Shown: piece after piece, positions 17,705 through 26,440 of the stretch
How the letters are laid out: every line of letters starts with the position of its first letter
Position numbering within the stretch: position 1 is the first letter of the stretch
NCBI GenBank assembly: GCA_030247855.1
Contig: JAPDRN010000049.1
Coordinates: 164,756 to 228,755, forward strand
Reading direction: 5' to 3'
DNA length: 64,000 bases
DNA from: Knufia peltigerae
Taxonomy: Eukaryota; Ascomycota; Eurotiomycetes; Chaetothyriales; Trichomeriaceae
Program-made: the position numbers and the translations under genes
Notes under the pieces: generated by a model
The model's input: only the letters and a program-made list of their open reading frames with translations
What the model was told of the DNA's origin: nothing
The model's database searches: none

Positions 17705-19993
17705 GTGTATTTCAAGTCCCTGGATTATCCGGTCATCGTCATCGACGGTGACTACGACTCGCCGCGCATCGGCGGCATCCTCATCCGTGCGCTGGTGGAA
17801 GAGCTGCGCAGCAATGACCAGCGCGTGCTGTGCGGCCTGAACCTGGACGATGCCCGTGCCGGCGCCCGTACCTACGTGGCCGCTTCGGCGGTGCTGATCT
17901 CGATCGACGGCAGCGAGGAGGTCGATGGCGAGTTCCAGCGCCTGACCGCCTTCCTGCGCGAACAGAGTGCGCGCCGCGCCAACCTGCCGGTGTTCCTGTA
18001 CGGCGAGCGGCGCACCATCGAGAAGGTGCCGAGCAAGCTGCTCAAGTACATCCACGGCTTCATCTTCCTGTTCGAAGACACCAAGAGCTTCATCTCGCGG
18101 CAGGTGATGCGTGCGGCTGAGGACTACATGCAGAACCTGCTGCCGCCGTTCTTCAAGGCGCTGATCCATCATGCAGCCGAGTCGAACTATTCCTGGCATA
18201 CGCCGGGCCATGCCGGCGGCGTGGCTTTCACCAAGTCACCGGTCGGGCGCGCCTTCCACCAGTTCTATGGGGAGAACACGCTGCGCAGCGATCTGTCGAT
18301 TTCGGTGCCGGAACTGGGCTCGCTGCTGGACCACACCGGCCCGATCAAGCAGGCCGAGGACGAGGCGGCGCGCAACTTCGGTGCCGACCACACCTTCTTC
18401 GTCACCAACGGTACCTCGACGGCCAACAAGATCGTATGGCACGGCACCGTTGCCCGCGGCGACGTGGTGTTCGTCGACCGCAACTGCCACAAGTCGCTGC
18501 TGCATTCGTTGATCATGACCGGCGCGGTGCCTGTATATTTCACGCCCAGCCGCAACGCACACGGCATCATCGGCCCGATCAGCCTGGACCAGTTCACCCC
18601 GGAAGCGCTGCAGCAGCGCATCGCCGCCAATCCGCTGGCCAGCCAGGCCTACCGGGCCGGCTCCAAGCCGCGCATCGCGGTGGTGACCAACTCGACCTAC
18701 GACGGCCTGTGCTACAACGCCGAGAAGATCGCCGATGAGATCGGCAGCGCGGTCGACTTCCTGCATTTCGATGAAGCCTGGTATGCCTATGCCGCGTTCC
18801 ATCCGTTCTACGAGAACCACTACGGCATGGCCAAGGGCAAGCCGCGTGAGCAGGATGCGATCATCTTCACCACGCACTCCACCCACAAGTTGCTGGCCGC
18901 GTTCTCGCAGGCGTCGATGATCCATGTGCGCAATTCCGCCAGCCGCGACCTGGATGCCGAGCGCTTCAACGAGGCCTTCATGATGCATACCTCGACCAGC
19001 CCGCACTACGGGGTGATCGCAGCGTGCGATGTGGCCTCGAAGATGATGGAGGGCGATGCCGGTCGTTCGCTGGTGCAGGAAATGCACGACGAGGCGATTG
19101 CCTTCCGCCGGGCCATGCTGCACGTACGCGACGATCTGGGGCGCGATGACTGGTGGTTCAGCGTATGGCAGCCGACCCAGGTCGAGCGCAGCCTGGACAA
19201 GGGCGATACGCCGGCGCCGCTGGTCGCCAAGCGCGAGGAATGGTACCTGCAGCCCGATGCGCATTGGCACGGGTTCGAGAACCTGGTCGATGACTATGTG
19301 CTGATCGATCCGATCAAGGTGACCCTGTTGACCCCGGGCCTGTCGATGGACGGCAGCATGGGCAAGCAGGGCATCCCGGCTGCGGTGCTGAGCAAGTTCC
19401 TGTGGGGCCGTGGCATCACCGTGGAGAAGACCAACCTGTACTCGGTGCTGTTCCTGTTCTCGATGGGCATCACCAAGGGCAAGTGGAGCACGCTGGTTAC
19501 CGAACTGATGGCGTTCAAGGAGCTGTACGACCGCAACGCGCCGCTGACCCAGGCGCTGCCGTCGCTGGCTGCCGACTACCCCCATGCCTATGCCGGTTGG
19601 GGCCTGCGTGACCTGTGTGACGCACTCCATGCGTTCAACCAGGAGTTCGCGGTGGCCAAGGTGATGCGTGAGATGTACGTGGACCTGCCGACACCGGTGA
19701 TGACTCCGGCCGATGCCTACAACCACCTTGTGAAGGGCGAGATCGAGCGGGTCGACATCGAGCAGGTCAGCGGCCGCATCGCTGCGACGATGCTGGTGCC
19801 GTACCCGCCGGGCATCCCGACGATCATGCCGGGCGAGCGCTTCGGCGACCGCGACGAGCCGATCATCCAGTCGCTGCGCATCGCCCGCGAGCAGAACGCG
19901 CGCTTCCCGGGCTTCGAGTCGGACGTGCATGGCCTTATCATCGAGCGTGATGGCGACGTGCCGTCCTACAAGGTGGAGGTGCTGAAGGCCTGA
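17705..19993 (+). CDS. adiA: Inducible arginine decarboxylase AdiA (Orn/Lys/Arg class III)
   Basis: 762 residues, close to the 756 of E. coli AdiA, from a GTG behind AAGGAG. It has an N-terminal wing domain (1-130), then the PLP-dependent large domain with HTPGHAGGVAFTKSPVG, VDRNCHKS and the Schiff-base lysine K395 in THSTHKLLAAFSQ, and a C-terminal domain. The reaction is arginine to agmatine plus CO2, consuming a cytoplasmic proton. Class III enzymes also include lysine and ornithine decarboxylases; the neighbouring AdiC argues for arginine. No adiY-like regulator is adjacent. Confidence 0.83.
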   Translation: MYFKSLDYPVIVIDGDYDSPRIGGILIRALVEELRSNDQRVLCGLNLDDARAGARTYVAASAVLISIDGSEEVDGEFQRLTAFLREQSARRANLPVFLYGERRTIEKVPSKLLKYIHGFIFLFEDTKSFISRQVMRAAEDYMQNLLPPFFKALIHHAAESNYSWHTPGHAGGVAFTKSPVGRAFHQFYGENTLRSDLSISVPELGSLLDHTGPIKQAEDEAARNFGADHTFFVTNGTSTANKIVWHGTVARGDVVFVDRNCHKSLLHSLIMTGAVPVYFTPSRNAHGIIGPISLDQFTPEALQQRIAANPLASQAYRAGSKPRIAVVTNSTYDGLCYNAEKIADEIGSAVDFLHFDEAWYAYAAFHPFYENHYGMAKGKPREQDAIIFTTHSTHKLLAAFSQASMIHVRNSASRDLDAERFNEAFMMHTSTSPHYGVIAACDVASKMMEGDAGRSLVQEMHDEAIAFRRAMLHVRDDLGRDDWWFSVWQPTQVERSLDKGDTPAPLVAKREEWYLQPDAHWHGFENLVDDYVLIDPIKVTLLTPGLSMDGSMGKQGIPAAVLSKFLWGRGITVEKTNLYSVLFLFSMGITKGKWSTLVTELMAFKELYDRNAPLTQALPSLAADYPHAYAGWGLRDLCDALHAFNQEFAVAKVMREMYVDLPTPVMTPADAYNHLVKGEIERVDIEQVSGRIAATMLVPYPPGIPTIMPGERFGDRDEPIIQSLRIAREQNARFPGFESDVHGLIIERDGDVPSYKVEVLKA

Positions 19994-20021
19994 GCCGGTA
20001 CGGTCGGCCCTTCGGCGAACG

Positions 20022-20924
20022 ATGGATACCGCGCGCGAGCAACGCATCCTGAAGTTCTCGATCGGGGTCACCGTGGCGGTCAGCGCGGTCGGCTTCATCG
20101 GTGGTCTGCTGGTGGGATCGCAGGCCATCCTGTTCGATGGCATCTACAGCCTGGTCGACGTGGCCCTGACTCTGGTGTCGTTGTCGGTGCTGCGGCTGGT
20201 GGCGCGGGAACACAGCCCGCGCTTCCAGTACGGCTATTGGCACCTGGAGCCGATGGTCGAGGCGCTGGGAGGAGTGATCCTGTCGCTGGCCTGTGTATAC
20301 GCGCTGGCCAACGCGGTCATTGGATTGACCACCGGCGGGCACGAAGTGAAATTCGGGCCCGCCCTCTGGTGGGCGGCGCTGCTGAGTGCCAGCAACCTGG
20401 GCATGGCCGCGTTCGTGGCCCAGCGTGCCCGTAGGTTGCAGTCGGCATTGCTGTGGCTGGACGTGCGTGGCTGGCTGCTGGGTGGATTGATGAGCCTGGC
20501 GGTGGTGCTGGCGTTCATGTTGGCGCTGGCGCTGCACGGTGGGCAGTGGCACCACTGGGTGCCGTATCTGGATTCGATCGTGCTGGCGTTGATCAGCCTG
20601 GCGGTGTTGCCGGTGCCAGCGCGTAGTGCGTGGAAGGCCATGCGGGAAGTGCTGCAGGTGGCACCCGATGACCTCGACGAGCGCGTGCAGCAGGTGATGC
20701 AGGCGTTCGTGGCCGAACATGGCTATGCCGGCTTCACCAGCCATGTCGCGAAGATGGGGCGCATGCGGTTCATCGAGATCCACATCCTGACCTCGCCGTC
20801 GACCCCGCTGGGCACGGTGGGCGAGGTGGATGCGATGCGCGATGAGATCGCGGTGAGGATGGCCGCGCGGGGCAGCACGTTCTGGCTGACGATCGATTTC
20901 ACCGCGGACCCGGCGTGGACGTGA
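20022..20924 (+). CDS. Cation diffusion facilitator (CDF) family transporter
   Basis: 300 residues with six predicted membrane helices and a cytosolic C-terminal domain (residues 210-300). Helix 2 carries LFDGIYSLVDVALTLVSL, with two Asp at metal-site spacing, and helix 5 carries PYLDSIVLAL. CDF proteins export divalent cations (Zn, Fe, Mn or Co) in exchange for protons; the metal cannot be named from these motifs. It starts 28 bases after adiA and may be read from the same transcript, though no functional link to acid resistance is evident. Confidence 0.8.
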   Translation: MDTAREQRILKFSIGVTVAVSAVGFIGGLLVGSQAILFDGIYSLVDVALTLVSLSVLRLVAREHSPRFQYGYWHLEPMVEALGGVILSLACVYALANAVIGLTTGGHEVKFGPALWWAALLSASNLGMAAFVAQRARRLQSALLWLDVRGWLLGGLMSLAVVLAFMLALALHGGQWHHWVPYLDSIVLALISLAVLPVPARSAWKAMREVLQVAPDDLDERVQQVMQAFVAEHGYAGFTSHVAKMGRMRFIEIHILTSPSTPLGTVGEVDAMRDEIAVRMAARGSTFWLTIDFTADPAWT

Positions 20925-20979
20925 TGTCGTTGCTGCCGATCGTTGCGCGCGGTGGACCGCTCTGTTGCATGCAATGGGT

Positions 20980-21010
20980 TTGACCTCAACAGCAGTTGAG
21001 GTCGCAGACT
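20980..21010 (+). promoter_or_regulatory. SoxR box within a SoxR-type promoter
   Basis: CCTCAACAGCAGTTGAGG at 20984-21001 matches the SoxR operator CCTCAA-N6-TTGAGG at all twelve fixed positions; the surrounding dyad extends to GACCTCAAC / GTTGAGGTC. It sits between TTGACC (-35, 20980-20985) and CAGACT (-10, 21005-21010), with the 19-base spacer seen at SoxR-activated promoters. The RidA-family gene starts 29 bases downstream of the -10. Confidence 0.75.
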
Positions 21011-21038
21011 GCCTCGCATTCCCCACGAGGCATGCAGT

Positions 21039-21473
21039 ATGAACCTGCTGACCACTCCGGACTTCAGTCATGGCCTGCTGGATCTGTTCGATCCTCCCGG
21101 CCTGCACGATCCCAGTGCCAACGGATATTCGCACGTGGCGGTGGTGCGACTGCCAGCGCGTGTGATCCATATCGCCGGGCAGGGCGGCGAAGACGACCAG
21201 GGAATCCTGTCGCCCAGCTTCGAGGAGCAGGTGTCGCAGGCACTGGACAATCTGCAGACCGCGCTGCGCTCGGCCCACGCGGATCTGACCGATGTTGCGC
21301 GACTGCGGATCCTGGTGGTCGACCACGATGAGGATCGCCTGGGCATCATCGCCCGCCAGGTGCGGCGACGCTGGGCCAATCGCCCGGCACCGACCTGCAC
21401 GCTGATTCCGGTGCCGCGGCTGGCGTTGGACGGAATGCTGTTCGAGATCGAGGCCGAGGCCTACAGCGCTTAG
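21039..21473 (+). CDS. RidA/YjgF-family protein under a SoxR-type promoter
   Basis: 144 residues forming a single YjgF/RidA-like domain (IHIAGQGGEDDQG..., then SQALDNLQTALRSAHADLTDVARLRILVVDHDED, and a P-rich VPRLALDGMLFEIEAEA end). RidA hydrolyses reactive enamine/imine intermediates, and distant subfamilies have other or chaperone-like roles. The canonical catalytic Arg context (near residue 105) is not clear here, so enzymatic activity is uncertain. The upstream SoxR box predicts induction by redox-cycling compounds. Its stop codon overlaps the stop of the convergent tonB gene by four bases. Confidence 0.75.
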   Translation: MNLLTTPDFSHGLLDLFDPPGLHDPSANGYSHVAVVRLPARVIHIAGQGGEDDQGILSPSFEEQVSQALDNLQTALRSAHADLTDVARLRILVVDHDEDRLGIIARQVRRRWANRPAPTCTLIPVPRLALDGMLFEIEAEAYSA

Positions 21474-22183
21474 CGCAGGTAGTACTCCACCGGCACCACC
21501 AGTTCCTGCGGAGCCGGCAGTTCGTCTGGAATCCGGGGCAGAGGTTGCGCGCGGCGGAATGTCCGCAGCGCGCTTTCATCCAGCATCGGCTGTCCGCTGG
21601 GCTGCTCCAGGCGCAATGCCAGCAGGTGGCCGTCGCGGCTGATGCTGGCCCTGACCCATGCGGTGCCCTGCTGGCGCCGCGACCTCGCTACGGCGGGGTA
21701 GTAGCGGTAACGCTCCAGCCGCGCCATCAGGCGGGCTTCCCACTGGTCGCTGGCGGCGCCGGCCTGGAAGTCCGCCGGTGGTGCGTCCGGGGCGGGCGGC
21801 GCGGCCGTGATCGATGCCGGTGCTGGACGGGCATCGGTCGCGGCCGCAGGCGGGGCCACGGGCAAGGGCTGGTGGCCGTCGCCATTCTTCTCGCTGGCGG
21901 CGAGGTTGCCTTCGGGTGCTGCCGTGGCGCGCGGTGGTGGGGGTGATTTCCGCGCTTCGGCTGCCCGCGATTGCTGTGCCTGGCTGGGACGTTCGGACTG
22001 CAGTTCTTCCACCGGCTGCGGTGGCGCGGCCGGTGCCAGCAGGCGCAGGCTGATGCGCACGTCCTGTTCCGGCGGTGGTAGCAGCGGCGGGGTGGGCACC
22101 CAGTGGACGAACAGCAGCAACGGCAGCAAGTGCAGCCCGATGCTGATCGTCACCGCTTGCCAGTGCTGCCGACGCTCACTCAT
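21470..22183 (-). CDS. TonB-family energy transducer (system-specific paralogue)
   Basis: 237 residues. It has an N-terminal membrane anchor (VTISIGLHLLPLLLFVHW), a Pro/Ala/Glu-rich periplasmic spacer (about residues 35-150) and a C-terminal TonB domain (WEARLMARLERYRYYPAVARSRRQQGTAWVRASISRDG...). TonB links the ExbB/ExbD proton motor to outer-membrane receptors. Start at 22183 overlaps the end of the ChaN-like gene by eight bases, so the two are translationally coupled. As the last gene of the receptor operon it resembles HasB, the dedicated TonB of haem-acquisition loci. No exbBD lies nearby. Confidence 0.87.
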   Translation of the reverse strand: MSERRQHWQAVTISIGLHLLPLLLFVHWVPTPPLLPPPEQDVRISLRLLAPAAPPQPVEELQSERPSQAQQSRAAEARKSPPPPRATAAPEGNLAASEKNGDGHQPLPVAPPAAATDARPAPASITAAPPAPDAPPADFQAGAASDQWEARLMARLERYRYYPAVARSRRQQGTAWVRASISRDGHLLALRLEQPSGQPMLDESALRTFRRAQPLPRIPDELPAPQELVVPVEYYLR

Positions 22184-22976
22184 CGCCGACCACCCACAAC
22201 AGGTCGGCGTCGTCACCCGCCACGTCTTCGTCGGCCGATGCCAGCGCGATCACCAGCGCTGGCTCAGCGGCTGGCAGATAGCCGGGTACGCCGGTGCCAC
22301 GCAGCACATGCCAGCGGCCGGCGACCAGCAGGGCGGGGGCCGGCGACTGCATCAGCACCTGCGCCATCCGTGTGTCACGTGCGTGCTGAACGGCGAGCAT
22401 GCCACCGAGCATGGGTGCAGCGTCGGCGTGCTGGGCCAGCACCACCGCTGACAACCGCTGCCGTGCGCCGTCGGCCGGGAACACCACCTCGGGCGATGAC
22501 ACCAGCAGCGTATTGACGTCAGCGCGCGACAGGTTGCTGCCATGCAGCTGGATGCCGCTGTCGACGGCGAACTGCACCAGTCCGCCATAGCGTGTCCAAG
22601 GCCAGCGGGGATCCCAGTCCAGCAGTTCGGCCAGGCGCTGCGGTTCGACCTGATGGCCCTTGTCCAGCCAGCGCTGCACGCGCTGCAGTCGGGGCTGGCG
22701 TTCGCTGGCGATCATCTCCAGCACCAGCGCACCCTGCGGACGCCGCTGCTGCAATGCCTGCAGCAGCCAGCGTTCGGCGACATGGTCGGCGTCGCTGTCG
22801 TGACGCTCGCCGAGCAGCACGCGCTCGGTAGCGGCAACGCGCTGCACGAAGGCAGCCTGGTCCAGTTCCCCGCCCCTGGCCAGATCGATCACTTTGCCGG
22901 GCATCGGCTGCGCGCTGGCTGCCGCCGCCAGCGCGATCAGCCCCAGCGCCAGCCAGCGCCGGCTAGAACGCCACAT
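22176..22976 (-). CDS. ChaN-family (DUF399) exported haem-binding-type protein
   Basis: 266 residues with a signal peptide (RRWLALGLIALAAAASAQP) but no lipobox Cys at the cleavage site, unlike lipoprotein ChaN. The core shows VLLGERHDSDADHV and LVLEMIASERQPRLQRV, then PWTRYGGLVQFAVDSG, the typical ChaN/DUF399 blocks. ChaN of Campylobacter binds a pair of haems and is iron-regulated. The gene overlaps the receptor gene upstream by 14 bases and tonB downstream by eight, so it is a true operon member. A role handling haem beside the receptor is inference. Confidence 0.8.
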   Translation of the reverse strand: MWRSSRRWLALGLIALAAAASAQPMPGKVIDLARGGELDQAAFVQRVAATERVLLGERHDSDADHVAERWLLQALQQRRPQGALVLEMIASERQPRLQRVQRWLDKGHQVEPQRLAELLDWDPRWPWTRYGGLVQFAVDSGIQLHGSNLSRADVNTLLVSSPEVVFPADGARQRLSAVVLAQHADAAPMLGGMLAVQHARDTRMAQVLMQSPAPALLVAGRWHVLRGTGVPGYLPAAEPALVIALASADEDVAGDDADLLWVVGDE

Positions 22977-25437
22977 TGACGCCCACCGAGACGGTACGGC
23001 CACGGCCGTTGCCGCGGTCCAGGATCGGGCTGAAGATGCTGTCGATGGAGGCGTTGTTGTCATAGGCCTTGTTCTGCAGGTTTTCGATGTTCAGCCACAG
23101 CGTGGTGTTGGCCTGTGGCTTGAAGCTGGCGTAGAAGTCCAGCAGCACGCCGGTGCCGCCGGTCTTGCGGGTCTGGAAGAAGTCGTAGCCCTCTTCGGTG
23201 GGGCCGGAGTACTCGGCGCGCACACCCGCCTGCAGGCGCTGCTGCCACCAGCGGCCGCCGACATCCAGCGTCCAGTAACGGTCGGGCAGGGCGGTGATGT
23301 CTTCCAGGTTGACGAATTCGATGGCCGGCGCGCTGGTGCGCGAGCGGGTCCAGCTGAAGGTGGCGTGGTAGTGCTCGCTGGCGTAGTGCGCTTCCAGTTC
23401 CAGACCGCGCATGCGCACCACCCCGGGATGGTTCATCCAGCGCGTGGTGGTGCTGAAGTCGTCCACGTCCAGGCTGTCGGTCCACGCGTTGAGCTGCGGG
23501 TCGCTGTCGATCGGCACTACGAACGGTTCGACTTCCGGCGGGTGCACGATCAGCAGGTACTGCGGCTTGATGTAGTCGCGGATGCGGTTGTCGAAGCGGG
23601 TCAGGCGCAGCTGCGCAAGGTCGCCGTCGACAAGCAGCGAGCTGGCGCTGAGGTTGGCGCCGAACTGCAGGTTGCGCGAACGCTCGCGGCGCAGGAAGGG
23701 ATTGGCGCCGACGCCATCGGCATCGCTCATGCCCTCCAGCGGGATCTTCTCGAAGAACATCTCCTGCACGCGCGGCGGCCGCGAGGTGCGCGAGACTTCG
23801 GCAAACAGCTGCAGCCAGTCGGTGGCCTGCACCGACAGCGAGAGGCTGGGGCTGAGGGCATGCTGGGTGCGATCCACGTCGATGCCACCGCCCCCGATCT
23901 CCAGGCATTGCCCAGGCACATCCGAGCAGGTGGGGACGTGGCCACGGATGCCGTAGCGGTCCTGGCGCAGGCCCGCCGACAGCGCGTAGATGTCGTACTG
24001 CAGCTCCAGCGTGGTGAACACGCTGTCGAGTTGGCTGCGCCCTTGTGGGTTGGCGCCGCGCAGGGTGGGGGTATCGGCAACGAAGATGTCCGACTGATGC
24101 TTGATGCCGGTGTTCCAGCGCGCCTGTACGGCACCGATGTCGAAGCGGCTGGTGTTGTCCACGTTCCAGCTGCTCAGGCTGCTGTGGGTACGCCGGCCGA
24201 TGTAGCTGGAATCTTCCACGGGCGGATAGAACAGCCGGGTCTTGTTGGCGGCGAAGCTGGCGCGCAGGTCGATCCACGGCGAGTAGGGCGTGTAGTGGTA
24301 GCTGGCGCGCTGGTTGCGAGCGGAAATCTGCCACGGATAGTTGTGGTAGAAGTCGTTTTCGTAGCGCATGTGGCTCAGGTCCAGGCGGTGCTGGTCGCTG
24401 GGCTGCAGGCGCGCCTTCAGCAGCCAGCTGCTGGGCTGCTGGCTGCCGGGGTCGGCGCTGTTTTTCTGGCCACGGGACGTTGCGTACTCACTGCTGCGGC
24501 TGCTGCTGGCTGCTGCCAACAGGCCGAACTGGCGGTCGCCGCCGTCTTCGCTGTGGCGCCAGGCGCCGGCGAAGGTGCGTCCGCTGCCATAGCCGTTGTT
24601 GCCATGCCGGTAGCCAGCACGCAGGCCCCACTCGCGGCCATCGGAGACCAGGTCTTCGATGTCCAGGGTGCGGAAGTTGGCACTGCCGGCCAGCGTACCG
24701 GCACCGTCGCCACCACTGATCGCGCCGCGCTGTACGTCGACGCCTGCCAACAGGAAAGGGTCCACGTAGGCGAACGGGCCGCCCGAGCCATGGCCGGCGT
24801 TGTTGCGGAAGGTCTGGGTGACGCCGTCGATCATGGTGTTGACCCGGCCAGCGCCGGTCATGCCGCGGATGTTGACCTGCAGGCCGGGCTGGCTGCGTGA
24901 GTGGAAGCTGTGCGTGCCGGGCATCGAGCGCAGCAGGCTGTTGCCGTCCTGGCGCTCGGCCATGGCGACCCGCTCGCTGCCGATCTTCGGCGCGAAGCCA
25001 TCCTGGGTGGCCGCAATGTACTGGCTCGCCCCGGTACCTGGAGCAATGGCATGGGCGGTGCGCCCCTGTACGCGCAGCGGGCCGGTCTGGCGGCTGCCGT
25101 CGTCGGTGCTGGCTGGCGCCGGTTCGAGGGTGGCACGGCGGGCATCGATGAAGCGCGCGCGCAGGCCGCTGCCGGTCAGCAGCCGTGCCAATGCCTGGGT
25201 GTCGTCGAAGTCACCCTGCAGGGCGGGTGCGCTCTGCTTGGCCGACAGGGCACGGCCGATCACCAGATCGACGCCGCTGAGGCGGCTGTAGGCGTCCAGC
25301 GCGGTGACCAGCGGCTGGGCGGGAATGTCGTAGCGGCGGGTTGCGCTGGTCTGTGCCTGCGCGGTGGCAGCAAGCACGGGGGCGATACCGGCGCAGGCAA
25401 GAGACAGCGCAAGAACAAGGGGGCGGTGGGACAGCAT
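22963..25437 (-). CDS. TonB-dependent receptor with STN signalling domain (HasR-like group)
   Basis: 824 residues. Order: signal peptide (to about 28), STN secretin/TonB short domain (about 34-106), TonB box region, plug (about 140-250: NIRGMTGAGRVNTMIDGVTQTF, then LAGSANFRTLDIEDLV), and a 22-strand barrel ending in VSVGVNVAF. The plug motifs resemble HasR and haemoglobin/transferrin-type receptors. FRAP-like (SRPPRVQEMF) and NPNL-like (NPFLRRERSRNLQFG) boxes are present, but no His lies between them, where haem receptors usually have one, so the ligand is uncertain. The STN domain with a FecR/sigma pair upstream marks a cell-surface signalling receptor. Confidence 0.88.
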   Translation of the reverse strand: MLSHRPLVLALSLACAGIAPVLAATAQAQTSATRRYDIPAQPLVTALDAYSRLSGVDLVIGRALSAKQSAPALQGDFDDTQALARLLTGSGLRARFIDARRATLEPAPASTDDGSRQTGPLRVQGRTAHAIAPGTGASQYIAATQDGFAPKIGSERVAMAERQDGNSLLRSMPGTHSFHSRSQPGLQVNIRGMTGAGRVNTMIDGVTQTFRNNAGHGSGGPFAYVDPFLLAGVDVQRGAISGGDGAGTLAGSANFRTLDIEDLVSDGREWGLRAGYRHGNNGYGSGRTFAGAWRHSEDGGDRQFGLLAAASSSRSSEYATSRGQKNSADPGSQQPSSWLLKARLQPSDQHRLDLSHMRYENDFYHNYPWQISARNQRASYHYTPYSPWIDLRASFAANKTRLFYPPVEDSSYIGRRTHSSLSSWNVDNTSRFDIGAVQARWNTGIKHQSDIFVADTPTLRGANPQGRSQLDSVFTTLELQYDIYALSAGLRQDRYGIRGHVPTCSDVPGQCLEIGGGGIDVDRTQHALSPSLSLSVQATDWLQLFAEVSRTSRPPRVQEMFFEKIPLEGMSDADGVGANPFLRRERSRNLQFGANLSASSLLVDGDLAQLRLTRFDNRIRDYIKPQYLLIVHPPEVEPFVVPIDSDPQLNAWTDSLDVDDFSTTTRWMNHPGVVRMRGLELEAHYASEHYHATFSWTRSRTSAPAIEFVNLEDITALPDRYWTLDVGGRWWQQRLQAGVRAEYSGPTEEGYDFFQTRKTGGTGVLLDFYASFKPQANTTLWLNIENLQNKAYDNNASIDSIFSPILDRGNGRGRTVSVGVNVAF

Positions 25438-25516
25438 CGTGGGCTCCAGGGAGTGACGCAGTGCGTCGTCACCCTGGGAAGACGCAGCAGTGGCCCGAAT
25501 GTCAGGGTCGATGCGT

Positions 25517-26440
25517 TCAGCGCGCATCGGACGATGCCTTCGCCGGCAGCCACACCTGCAGGTTGGGCCCGATACGGACAACGCGCACGTGCAGCTCGGC
25601 GGCCAGCTGGTCGCGGCTGCGCGCGGCCGTATCCGCGCCGGCCAGCACCGTGACCGGCTGCCGTCGCAGTGCGTCGCCGGCGATCCAGGTGCGGCCGCCG
25701 TGCCAGCGATCCAGATCCTGGACGACATCAGCCAGTGGCGCGGAGACCCAGGCCAGCCTGCGTTCGCGCCATGCCAGCTGCGCCGGGGCTGCTGCAAGCG
25801 CGGCCGAGGGCGCAGTGCCATCGAAGCGCAGCTGCTGGCCGGCGGCGGCTTCGCTGTTGCCCGTGCCACTGTCCACGCGGACCTGGTGTTCGGTGACGGT
25901 CACGATGCTGGCATCGCCACTGACCGCGATGTCGAAGGCAGTACCCAGGGCCGTGACCGTACCGTGCGGCGTATGCACCTGGAACGGACGGTCGCGATCA
26001 GGTGCGACCTGGAACCAGGCCTGGCCGTGCCGCAGCTGCAGCGCACGCCGGTTGGCATCGATGCGTACGCCCAGTTCGCTGTCCGGCGAGAGCTGCAGGC
26101 GAGAACCGTCCTGCAGGCGCACCTCTTCGATTTCGCCTGATGCCGTGCGCAGTGTCTGTTCCGGCGGGAGGGCGTTGTGCCGGGTGTAGAGGCCGAGCGC
26201 ACACAGCAGCAGCACGGCGATGCCGGCCTCGCGCAGTTGCCGGCGCTGGCGACGCTGCTGTTGCCGTTGCAGGCTCGGCAGTGCTGCACCGGCCTGCCAT
26301 AGCTGCAACAGGTGCTGGTACTGCGCCGCATGGCGCGGATCGGCCTCGTACCACTGAGCGAAGGCGGCTTCGTCGCGCTGTCCGTCGTGCGCATGCAACC
26401 ACCAGCGCGCCGCCTCGCGGGCGATCGGATCCTGGCTCAT
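25517..26440 (-). CDS. FecR-family anti-sigma / signal-relay protein
   Basis: 307 residues. A short cytosolic N-terminal domain (DUF4880-type, AREAARWWLHAHDGQRDEAAFAQW) is followed by one membrane helix (about 73-90, GIAVLLLCALGLY) and a periplasmic FecR domain (TASGEIEEVRLQDGSRLQLSPDSEL, then HTPHGTVTALGTAFDI), with a C-terminal STN-contacting part. It should relay receptor occupancy to the sigma factor encoded just upstream; the ATGA overlap with that gene (26437-26440) fits coupled translation. The receptor gene follows after about 80 bases. Confidence 0.9.
   Translation of the reverse strand: MSQDPIAREAARWWLHAHDGQRDEAAFAQWYEADPRHAAQYQHLLQLWQAGAALPSLQRQQQRRQRRQLREAGIAVLLLCALGLYTRHNALPPEQTLRTASGEIEEVRLQDGSRLQLSPDSELGVRIDANRRALQLRHGQAWFQVAPDRDRPFQVHTPHGTVTALGTAFDIAVSGDASIVTVTEHQVRVDSGTGNSEAAAGQQLRFDGTAPSAALAAAPAQLAWRERRLAWVSAPLADVVQDLDRWHGGRTWIAGDALRRQPVTVLAGADTAARSRDQLAAELHVRVVRIGPNLQVWLPAKASSDAR

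Noticed and set aside
18236..20143. Long minus-strand frame (about 635 codons) opposite adiA
   Set aside because: Shadow frame; the plus-strand decarboxylase has intact PLP motifs and a ribosome-binding site.
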